This document shows positions 8,723 to 15,241 of a DNA stretch of 15,241 nucleotides, piece after piece. The DNA is from JADJQU01 sp035490315. Its GTDB lineage: Bacteria > Planctomycetota > UBA1135 > GCA-002686595. The stretch's first letter is position 1, and each line of letters opens with the position of its first letter. Made by a program: the position numbers and the translations under genes. The stretch spans positions 1 through 15,241 of the forward strand of contig DATHET010000352.1 of assembly GCA_035490315.1 (NCBI GenBank), given 5' to 3'. The notes beneath the pieces were generated by a model, which was given only the letters and a program-made list of their open reading frames with translations, was not told where the DNA came from and did not search any database.

Positions 8723-8770
8723 CTCCGCGCCACTGCCGCGCTGCGGCGGGCAACACTCGGATCATCCTTC

Positions 8771-10126
8771 GTGAGTCAGGCGCGCATTTTCGGGACGGAC
8801 GGCGTTCGCGGTCGCGCGGGCGAGGGATGGATGGCCACCGATCCGATTTCCGCGCTCGGGAGAACCGTCGGCGCGGTGCTCCTGGGCGAGAGCCGGACCA
8901 AGAAGAAGCGCCGGGTGCTGCTCGGCCACGACGGCCGGCGCTCTGGTCCCGAGCTCTGCGCCGCCCTCGGTCGCGGTTTCGCTTCGCGCGGGCTCGAGCC
9001 CGTGTCCGCCGGACTGATCACCACGCCGGGACTCGCCTGGCTCGCGCGCACTCAGGACTTCGAGCTGGGCGCGATGGTCTCCGCCTCGCACAACCCGGCG
9101 GCCGACAACGGCGTCAAGCTTTTCACCGGCTCCGGTTTGAAGCTCTCGGACGAGATCGAGGCCGAGATCGAGCGGCGCTGGCAAGCAGATCCGAGCCCGG
9201 TGTCCACGGGAGCGGCGCCGCTGTACGACGAAGCCCTCGAGCTCCTGTACCTGACGCGGCTGGTGGACAAGGTCGGAGCCGGACTCAAGCTCGACGGCCT
9301 GGTCCTCGCGCTCGATTGCGCCAACGGCGGCGGAAGCCGCGTGGGCCCGCGGGTCTTCGGACGCCTCGGCGCCCAGGTCACTTCGATCGCGGCCGAGCCC
9401 GACGGCGAGAACATCAACCGCGATTGCGGCTCGACGCACCCTGAGGCCCTGCAAAGCGCCGTGCGGCGCGTCGGAGCCGCGATCGGGATCGCCCTCGACG
9501 GCGATGGCGACCGCTGTCTGCTGATCGACGAGAAGGGCCAGCTGGTCCACGGCGACGGCATCCTGACCCTGCTCGCTCGGCACGCGATGGCGCGCCAGGA
9601 GTGGGAGGATCCGCGCCTCGTCGCGACGGTCATGTCGAACAAGGGCCTGACCCGTGCCCTGCGCGAGGTCGGAGTCGGCATCGTCAGCGTCGACGTCGGC
9701 GATCGCAACGTGGTCGAAGCGCTGAAGCGCGAAAACCTTCGCCTGGGTGGCGAGCAGTCGGGCCACATCGTGTTCGGGCCGGAGAACTTCTTCATCGGCG
9801 ACGGCATCTACACGGCCCTGCGAGTCTTGCGCGTGATGCGCGAGTCCGGTGAATCCCTCTCCAGTCTTGCGGGCCACTACCGCCCCTTCCCCCAGGTGCT
9901 GCTCAACGTCGCGGTGTCGCGCAAACCGGCGCTGGCCGGCATCCCGGCGATCGTCGAGGCCGTCCAGGCCCTGGAGACCGAGCTGGGCGAGGACGGACGC
10001 GTGCTGCTGCGCTACTCGGGCACCGAGGATCTGGCGCGCGTCATGGTCGAGGGGCCCGACCACGACTGGATACTGCGCCGCGCCAAGGGCCTGGCGGAGA
10101 TCGTGAGCCGCGAGCTGGCGGATTGA
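8771..10126 (+). CDS. glmM: Phosphoglucosamine mutase GlmM
   Basis: GlmM, 451 residues, converts glucosamine-6-phosphate to glucosamine-1-phosphate, the step leading to UDP-GlcNAc for peptidoglycan and LPS. The four signature loops of the alpha-D-phosphohexomutase superfamily are intact. The phosphoserine loop is SASHNP with catalytic Ser106. The metal loop is DGDGDR (D243, D245, D247). The sugar-binding loop is GGEQSGH (326-332). The phosphate-binding loop is RYSGTE (from R414). The N-terminal IFGTDGVRG is characteristic of GlmM, and the length is normal. The GTG at 8771 puts IFGTDGVRG at its usual place near the N-terminus. No Shine-Dalgarno is seen. The gene follows folP by 81 nt with a palindromic gap, and tsaB starts 7 nt after its stop. 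Confidence 0.96.
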   Translation: MSQARIFGTDGVRGRAGEGWMATDPISALGRTVGAVLLGESRTKKKRRVLLGHDGRRSGPELCAALGRGFASRGLEPVSAGLITTPGLAWLARTQDFELGAMVSASHNPAADNGVKLFTGSGLKLSDEIEAEIERRWQADPSPVSTGAAPLYDEALELLYLTRLVDKVGAGLKLDGLVLALDCANGGGSRVGPRVFGRLGAQVTSIAAEPDGENINRDCGSTHPEALQSAVRRVGAAIGIALDGDGDRCLLIDEKGQLVHGDGILTLLARHAMARQEWEDPRLVATVMSNKGLTRALREVGVGIVSVDVGDRNVVEALKRENLRLGGEQSGHIVFGPENFFIGDGIYTALRVLRVMRESGESLSSLAGHYRPFPQVLLNVAVSRKPALAGIPAIVEAVQALETELGEDGRVLLRYSGTEDLARVMVEGPDHDWILRRAKGLAEIVSRELAD

Positions 10127-10133
10127 GACGGCG

Positions 10134-10811
10134 ATGCTGAGCGCCGCCTTCGAGACCTCGACCCGCTCGCCGTCCGTCGCCCTCGCGATCGAGGGCGAGA
10201 TCCTCGAGGAACGCCTGTCGGGCGCGCGGCCCCACGCCAGCGACCTGCTGCCGGCCCTCGATCGACTGCTCTCGAAGAGCGGGCATGGCGTGGGCGAGCT
10301 CGGACTGATCGTCGTGGGGACGGGCCCGGGAAGCTTCACGGGCCTGCGAGTGGCCGTGGCGACCGCGCTCGGCCTGGCGAGGGGAACCGGCGCGGCCCTG
10401 TTCGGACTGCCGTCGTGGGAAGCCCTGTGCTGGCGCGAGCTCGAGCCCGGTGCCGAGGCTGCGGTAGTCCAGGACGCGCGCGGCGGCAGCTTGTACTTCG
10501 CGCACTACCGGCGGGAGGTAGACGGCGTCCTCGCGCTGCGCGCCCCCTGCCTCATCCAGCCGAGCGAGCTCGAGGCACTGGTTCCGACGCGACTGCGGCT
10601 CTTCGCGGAGAGCGGGATCGAGCAGCTCGCGCAACGCTCGCCTGACGCGCTCGCCCAACTCTCCGTCGATCGTTCACCGTACGCCTCGGCGCTGCTCGAG
10701 CTCGGCCTGCTGCGCCACCGACTCGAAGGTCCCCACACGCCGGCGCAACTCGAGCCCTTGTACCTGCGCGCTTTCGCTTCGCCGCCGAAGCCTCGCAGCG
10801 CGTCCAAGTAG
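10134..10811 (+). CDS. tsaB: tRNA N6-threonylcarbamoyladenosine (t6A) biosynthesis protein TsaB
   Basis: TsaB (YeaZ), 225 residues, is the non-catalytic partner of TsaD in the complex that installs t6A at position 37 of ANN-decoding tRNAs. It belongs to the ASKHA fold. The first strand AAFETSTRSPSVAL replaces the usual LAIDTST-type start, and the hallmark GPGSFTGLR is at residues 64-72, followed by a conserved helix (VAVATALGLARG). Family length is normal and the C-terminal half is variable, as expected. The ATG at 10134 lies 7 nt after the glmM stop, so the two are probably co-transcribed. The other t6A genes (tsaC, tsaD, tsaE) are not in the window. Confidence 0.93.
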   Translation: MLSAAFETSTRSPSVALAIEGEILEERLSGARPHASDLLPALDRLLSKSGHGVGELGLIVVGTGPGSFTGLRVAVATALGLARGTGAALFGLPSWEALCWRELEPGAEAAVVQDARGGSLYFAHYRREVDGVLALRAPCLIQPSELEALVPTRLRLFAESGIEQLAQRSPDALAQLSVDRSPYASALLELGLLRHRLEGPHTPAQLEPLYLRAFASPPKPRSASK

Positions 10812-10826
10812 CGAAAGAATGCTTGG

Positions 10827-10854
10827 TTGAACGGCGCGACGCGCTTGCTAGTCT
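10827..10854 (+). promoter_or_regulatory. Candidate extended -10 promoter for leaderless alr
   Basis: TTGAAC (10827-10832), a 16-bp spacer, then TAGTCT (10849-10854) preceded by TGC, which forms an extended -10 element. The hexamer matches are four and three of six. A transcript start 7 nt downstream of the -10 falls on the G of the alr GTG (10861), giving a leaderless mRNA. This agrees with the lack of any Shine-Dalgarno. Visual prediction only. Confidence 0.35.
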
Positions 10855-10860
10855 CGGCGC

Positions 10861-12066
10861 GTGGACTCGTATCGCGTGTGGGCCGACATCGATCTCGACG
10901 CTTTCGCGTCGAACATCGCACAGATACGCGCGCGAATCGGCGACGGGACTGCGATCATGCTCGTGGTCAAGGCCGATGCCTACGGTCACGGCGCGGTCGC
11001 GATCAGCCATTGCGCCCTGCGCCAGGGCGTCAGCGCGCTCGGCGTGGGAACTTCCGCGGAAGCTCTGGAATTGCGCCGCAGTGGCGTGCGCGCTCCGATC
11101 CTGGTCCTGGGCACGATCGTCGACGAGGAAGCGACGGCTTGTCTCGTGCACGACATCCAGGTCGCGCTGCACTCGGCGGATCGCTGCCAGATGCTCGAGG
11201 ATCTCGCGGCTCGCCTCGGTCTGGTCGCGCGCGTGCACCTGAAGATCGACACGGGCATGGGACGCCTGGGCGTGCTGCCCGAGCGCGCCCTGCCGCTGCT
11301 CGAGCAGATCCGCGCTTCGCGCCACATGGAATTGTGCGGCGTCATGACACACATCAGCTCGCCCTTCGGCATGCAGGACGAGTTCACGGCACTGCAGATG
11401 CAGCGCTTCCGCGAAGTCGTGGTGGAAGCGCGGCGTCGCAATCTGCTCCTGGGCTGGGTGCACGCCGCGAATTCCGCCTGCGTGTTCACCGGACTCGATC
11501 CGCTCTATGACGCCGTCCGGCCGGGAATCAGCGCTTATGGCGTGCTGCCCGACGGCCTGCCCGGCGCGGAGGACCTCGAGCCGGTCATGAGCCTGCGCAG
11601 CCAGATCGTGTTCCTGAAGGACCTGGCCGAAGCCAGCCCCGTGGGCTACGCCGGCACGTGGAAATCGTCGCGGCCCACGCGCATCGCCACCTTGCCGATC
11701 GGCTACAACGACGGCGTCCCCTGGCGTCTGGGCAACAACGGCGAAGTGCTCGTGCGCGGCGAGCGCGCGCGCATCGTCGGCCGCGTGTCGATGGACTACA
11801 CGACGATCGACGTCGGCCACATCCCCGGCGTCAGCGTCGGCGACCGCGTCACGCTCTTCGGCCGCGACGGCGAGGAGCAGATCACGCTCGAGGAAGTCGC
11901 GCGCCACGCCGGGACGATTCCTTACGAGATCACCTGCTCGGTCGGACGGCGCGTCGAGCGCATCTACCGCGGCGGATCGGGTGTGCTCGTGCCCAGACCC
12001 CGGATCGCGCACGGCTCTGAGCCTCTTCCGCTGGACGCCAGTCCGCCGAATCTCGCTCGAGCTTGA
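10861..12066 (+). CDS. alr: Alanine racemase
   Basis: Alanine racemase, 401 residues, is a PLP enzyme that interconverts L- and D-alanine and supplies D-Ala for peptidoglycan cross-bridges. The PLP-binding lysine is K37 in VVKADAYGHG. The second catalytic base is predicted to be Tyr263, in SPVGYAGTW. The pyridine-N-contacting arginine is expected near R220, in RPGISAYG. HLKIDTGMGRLG, ATLPIGYNDG and GRVSMDYTTIDV are further family signatures. An N-terminal TIM barrel and a C-terminal beta domain are both complete. A tail of about 25 residues after ERIYRGG is unconserved-looking. The GTG at 10861 fits the usual N-terminus (WADIDLDAFASNI) with no room for much more. It lies 49 nt after tsaB. Confidence 0.96.
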   Translation: MDSYRVWADIDLDAFASNIAQIRARIGDGTAIMLVVKADAYGHGAVAISHCALRQGVSALGVGTSAEALELRRSGVRAPILVLGTIVDEEATACLVHDIQVALHSADRCQMLEDLAARLGLVARVHLKIDTGMGRLGVLPERALPLLEQIRASRHMELCGVMTHISSPFGMQDEFTALQMQRFREVVVEARRRNLLLGWVHAANSACVFTGLDPLYDAVRPGISAYGVLPDGLPGAEDLEPVMSLRSQIVFLKDLAEASPVGYAGTWKSSRPTRIATLPIGYNDGVPWRLGNNGEVLVRGERARIVGRVSMDYTTIDVGHIPGVSVGDRVTLFGRDGEEQITLEEVARHAGTIPYEITCSVGRRVERIYRGGSGVLVPRPRIAHGSEPLPLDASPPNLARA

Positions 12067-12108
12067 CGCCGAGCGCCGCCGCAGTCGATTCTCCTGGCAC
12101 GGAATCCC

Positions 12109-15100
12109 ATGCGGCGAATGATCAAGATCCTCGCTCGCGCGCTCTTGTTCACCAGCTTCGCGCTGGCCAGTGCGATCGCTGTCGGAGCCGGTGCGCTCTA
12201 CGGCTTGGAGAAAACCGGCTGGTTGCGCGATTGGCTGCGAGCCGACATCCAGGGACGCCTGGCGCAGAGCGGCGCGGAATTCGAGCTGGGCGAGCTGGAG
12301 CTCGACTGGTTCGCCCCGGCGCTCAGCCTGCGCAACCTCTCACTCGGCGTCGACGGCAGGCTCTTGCGCATCAACCGCGCCACGCTGAGCCTCGATCCCT
12401 TCGCCCCGCCTTCGACTCGGGTCAGCCTGGTGCGGATCGACGGCGGCCGCGTGCGGCTCTCGCAGGAATTGTTCGACGTCCTGGCGGCCATTGGCGGCAG
12501 CGCGCCGGCAGGTCCCGAGTCGCCACCCAAGTTGCTCGACAGCCTCAAGAGCTTTCCGCCGATCGAAATCAACGGCGTGCAGTTCGACGTGCGCCATCCG
12601 CAATGGGGAGACTTCCCGCTGGGCTCGGTGGACGCCCTGTTCGCGCGCGACGACCAGAATCGCGCGCAATTGAGCGGCGTTCTGGCGCCCAGCATCGCCG
12701 ACAGCGAGGACCGCACGGCCGCCGTCTATCTGCGCGGGCGCGTGGAACGGCCGGCGGTCCTCAGCCTGCGCCTCTCGACCACGGGCTTTCCGATTTCCGC
12801 CTCGGCTCTGCCGCCGGGGACCGAGCTCGACAGCTTGCGAGCCTGGCAGCCGACCGGGCGACTGGCCCTCCACGCCGAAGCGGAACTTTCGATCGACCCG
12901 CGCGAGCCCTCGAGCCTGTCGATTCGCGCCAGGCTCGAGGACGGCAGCTTGACCCGGGCGGACACGGGACTTGCTCTGCGCGATCTCGAGCTCGATCTCG
13001 ACGCCAGCGCCAACCGCGGGCCGGATCGCGACTGGCTGGACCCCGCTTCCTGGAGCGCGCTGGTGCAAGGCAAGGGCGTGTGGAAGGAAGCGAAGCTCGA
13101 GACCTTCGTGCGCCTGGGCCAGGCGGCCGGACCTTCTCGCCGCATCCGCGCCGAGCTGAGTCTCGACGATTGCAGCGTGTCGCCCGAGTCCATCTCCGAG
13201 CTCGGCCTCTGGTCGATCGCCGCCAAGGAATTCCAGGCCGTCGATCCCCACGGCAAGGCGGACCTGGCCCTCGCCGCGGCCCTCGACGAGCAGGGCAAAT
13301 GGAGCGGCGCGCTCGATCTCCTGCTCGATGGCCAGATCGGAGCCGTGTACCGCGGTTGGCCTCCCCGACCGGGCGGCGTGAAAGAGGGCTTTCCTTTGCC
13401 GGTCGAGGATCTGCGCGGCCGAGTCTGCGCGGCTTTCGATCCCAAGCAGGCGCGCGGATTCCAATTGGGGCTGCTCGACATCCGCGGGCGTCCCGTCGAC
13501 GACGGCCAGGCGGATCCCAAGGCCGTGGTCAGCGGCGTGATCGCCGCCGCGCACGCGGGCACGACCGAGGACAACGCGCCTGAGTTCCTGCTGGATTTTC
13601 AGGGCCAGGGCTTGAGCGTCGGAACGCCGCTGCGAAAAGCGATCGAAGGGCTCTCCGGCACCGCCTGGATCTGGCCCGAGTTCCGGCCGAGCGCCGGCGT
13701 CTTCGAAGGCAAGGGGCGGCTCTTGTCCGACCTCGCCAGCGGCGGAGTCTCGGGCCACTTCGAGATCCTGCCCAAGGATCTCCAAGTGACCTGGTCGGGC
13801 CTGCCGGTCACCTTCGACCGCGGGCAAGGTCGGATCGGTCTCAGCTTCGATCCGCGCGCCCTGTTCGCGATCAACTTCGACGTCACCGGCGCGACGCCGA
13901 CCGCGGAGAGCGTGCGGGTGCGCGGCCGAGTGCAGCAGGATCCCGCCCTCGTGCCGCCGCGGCGCACGGCCGCCCATCCCGTGACGGCTTTCGTCGATCC
14001 GCTCGATCTCCTGATGGATTTCGACGTCGCGGTGCGCGGCATGGCCCTGCGCGGTTCCGATCGCGAAGTGCTCGCCAGCACCTGGACGGGAGTCGGCACT
14101 GCGCTCGACCTCTTCCAGCCCTCGGGCAAGGCGGACGTCAACCTGCGCGCGGTCCGCTCGCGCCCGCAGGACGAGCTCGCCTTCCGCGTCGAGATCGAGC
14201 CGCGGCAGGTCCAGCTCACGCCCAAGAGCTTCTCGACGCCGACGAAGAACGTGATCGGCCGCGTGCTGGTCCAGGGCTCGGAGCGCGGCAAGAGCGGCCC
14301 CTCGTCGTTCACCACGCGCATCGCACCGCTGATCGGCGACTGGCCGCAGGATGCGCGCGTCGCCTGCGTCGCCGTGTTCCCGACCTCGGGCAGCGATCAC
14401 ATCGAGGTGCGCGGCGCCGGCGTCGACGTGACCAACCGCGCCCTGGTCGGAGCCTTCCGCGAAGCCTTCGCGGGCGGCGCGAGCGGCCGGGGATTCGACC
14501 TCAAGGCCCTCTCGATCGACGGCCGCATCGATTTTTCCGCCGACGTCGACCTGTCCTCCGCCGCGGAAGGTCCGGTGCGCAACGAAGGCGTCTACCGCGT
14601 CTTCCTGCGCGACAATTCCTTCCGCAGCGACATCGCCGCGACGCCAGGGCCAGGCAGGCACGACGCGAGCCAGGGATTCGCACTCTCCGGCCTGTGGGGC
14701 GAGCTGGTGCAGCGCGACGGAATCCTGAGGGGCGAGCACATCCAGGCGCGGCTGGGCTCGACGCCGGTGGCGCTGAGCGACGCGCGCTTCGCCGACGAGG
14801 ACGGCAGCGTGCTCTTCACCACGCGCGTGCAGGCGCGCGGTCTGCCTCTCGATCGCGAGCACTTGAGCTTGTTCCTCGATCCCGACACGGTCAGCGCCGC
14901 GATCGATCGCCTGCACCTCTCGGGCTGGCTCGACTTCGAGGACGCGCACCTGAAATACATCGGCAAGAGCGCGCGCGGAAATCCCCGGCTGGTCCTCTCC
15001 GGAGAGATCCGGCCGCGCGATGCCTACGTCGACCTCGGCCTGCCCCTGTCGATCCGGCGCGCCGAGGTCGATCTCTCCGAGCTGGTGCTCGAAGGCGGAC

Positions 15101-15241
15101 ACGTGCGCGCCTGGGCCAAGGTCAGCGGGCTGGACGGCTTCATCGCCAACCGCCAGCTCGAAAGCGCGCGCATGCTGCTCACCTACGTCGAGCCGCGGCT
15201 GTCGATGCTCGACCTTTCGGGACAGCTCGAGGGCGGCCGCA
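12109..15241 (+). CDS. Large AsmA/DUF3971-like envelope protein (3' end beyond the window)
   Basis: The frame is open for 1044 residues and runs off the window edge without a stop. A basic start and one hydrophobic segment (about residues 9-31) form a signal-anchor, so the remainder should be periplasmic. The body is a long, low-cysteine series of beta-strand-rich stretches typical of AsmA-like proteins. Near the N-terminus, FELGELELDWFAPALSLRNLSLGVDGRLLRINRATLSLDP (split here by family convention into an AsmA-like opening) resembles YhdP/DUF3971 proteins. These proteins form repeating-beta-groove bridges implicated in phospholipid traffic to the outer membrane. I chose ATG 12109; an in-frame ATG at 12118 is the alternative. 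Only a weak GGAA precedes it. The gene follows alr by 42 nt. The broad family is likely; the precise subfamily cannot be told from the N-terminal part alone. Confidence 0.75.
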   Translation, partial: MRRMIKILARALLFTSFALASAIAVGAGALYGLEKTGWLRDWLRADIQGRLAQSGAEFELGELELDWFAPALSLRNLSLGVDGRLLRINRATLSLDPFAPPSTRVSLVRIDGGRVRLSQELFDVLAAIGGSAPAGPESPPKLLDSLKSFPPIEINGVQFDVRHPQWGDFPLGSVDALFARDDQNRAQLSGVLAPSIADSEDRTAAVYLRGRVERPAVLSLRLSTTGFPISASALPPGTELDSLRAWQPTGRLALHAEAELSIDPREPSSLSIRARLEDGSLTRADTGLALRDLELDLDASANRGPDRDWLDPASWSALVQGKGVWKEAKLETFVRLGQAAGPSRRIRAELSLDDCSVSPESISELGLWSIAAKEFQAVDPHGKADLALAAALDEQGKWSGALDLLLDGQIGAVYRGWPPRPGGVKEGFPLPVEDLRGRVCAAFDPKQARGFQLGLLDIRGRPVDDGQADPKAVVSGVIAAAHAGTTEDNAPEFLLDFQGQGLSVGTPLRKAIEGLSGTAWIWPEFRPSAGVFEGKGRLLSDLASGGVSGHFEILPKDLQVTWSGLPVTFDRGQGRIGLSFDPRALFAINFDVTGATPTAESVRVRGRVQQDPALVPPRRTAAHPVTAFVDPLDLLMDFDVAVRGMALRGSDREVLASTWTGVGTALDLFQPSGKADVNLRAVRSRPQDELAFRVEIEPRQVQLTPKSFSTPTKNVIGRVLVQGSERGKSGPSSFTTRIAPLIGDWPQDARVACVAVFPTSGSDHIEVRGAGVDVTNRALVGAFREAFAGGASGRGFDLKALSIDGRIDFSADVDLSSAAEGPVRNEGVYRVFLRDNSFRSDIAATPGPGRHDASQGFALSGLWGELVQRDGILRGEHIQARLGSTPVALSDARFADEDGSVLFTTRVQARGLPLDREHLSLFLDPDTVSAAIDRLHLSGWLDFEDAHLKYIGKSARGNPRLVLSGEIRPRDAYVDLGLPLSIRRAEVDLSELVLEGGHVRAWAKVSGLDGFIANRQLESARMLLTYVEPRLSMLDLSGQLEGGR

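Noticed and set aside
10834..10844. Perfect short palindrome GCGCG-A-CGCGC before alr
   Set aside because: Low-complexity GC alternation of this size is expected by chance in DNA this GC-rich.
12087..12106. GATTC/GAATC inverted repeat just before the AsmA-like start
   Set aside because: Only 5 bp with a 10-nt loop and no extension on either side; too weak to claim as a structure.
12340..15102. Long minus-strand open frame (920 codons) opposite the AsmA-like gene
   Set aside because: The plus strand encodes a coherent protein with signal anchor and beta-rich repeats. The antisense frame has a biased, repetitive Arg/Gly/Asp-Val-rich composition typical of shadow frames in GC-rich DNA.

Overview
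This 15.2 kb window is a compact, high-GC stretch of chromosome from a diderm (Gram-negative-type) bacterium. It encodes an LptE-type lipoprotein, a BamD-like lipoprotein and an AsmA-type envelope protein, which implies an outer membrane. GC richness, frequent GTG/TTG starts (5 of 11 genes), few clear Shine-Dalgarno sequences and an FtsH with an enlarged periplasmic domain would fit a high-GC Planctomycetota-like lineage. That placement is an inference; other high-GC diderm phyla are possible. I see no IS element, prophage, CRISPR array, tRNA or rRNA.

Layout. A sigma-70 family (ECF-like) sigma factor lies on the minus strand (40-831). A divergent intergenic region of about 305 bp follows (832-1136). 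Everything else is on the plus strand and closely packed: a CorC/HlyC-type CBS membrane protein (1137-2456), recO (2508-3317), a BamD-like lipoprotein (3317-4447), lptE (4444-5013), ftsH (5139-7538), folP (7580-8689), glmM (8771-10126), tsaB (10134-10811), alr (10861-12066), and the first 1044 residues of a very large AsmA/DUF3971-like protein (12109 to the window edge, no stop).

How the genes fit together. Most of the plus-strand run serves envelope construction and quality control. The BamD-like protein would act in outer-membrane protein assembly. LptE would act in LPS export, and its partner LptD is itself a Bam client. FtsH is the membrane protease that in E. coli also controls LPS synthesis through LpxC. 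GlmM makes GlcN-1-P for peptidoglycan and LPS, Alr makes D-alanine, and the AsmA-like protein may help move lipid. Folate synthesis (FolP), tRNA t6A modification (TsaB) and recombination repair (RecO) are interspersed. The ftsH-folP-glmM core is a widely conserved gene order.

The genes are ordinary housekeeping genes, and I found no convincing new defence or mobile system. The less ordinary signals lie at the junctions and in protein architecture: two strong hairpins at the ftsH/folP junction, one holding the folP start codon; a three-arm alternating palindrome between folP and glmM with promoter-like hexamers around it; a possible leaderless promoter at alr; tandem 9-bp direct repeats upstream of the corC-like gene; and an FtsH whose periplasmic domain appears split by an insertion of about 120 residues.
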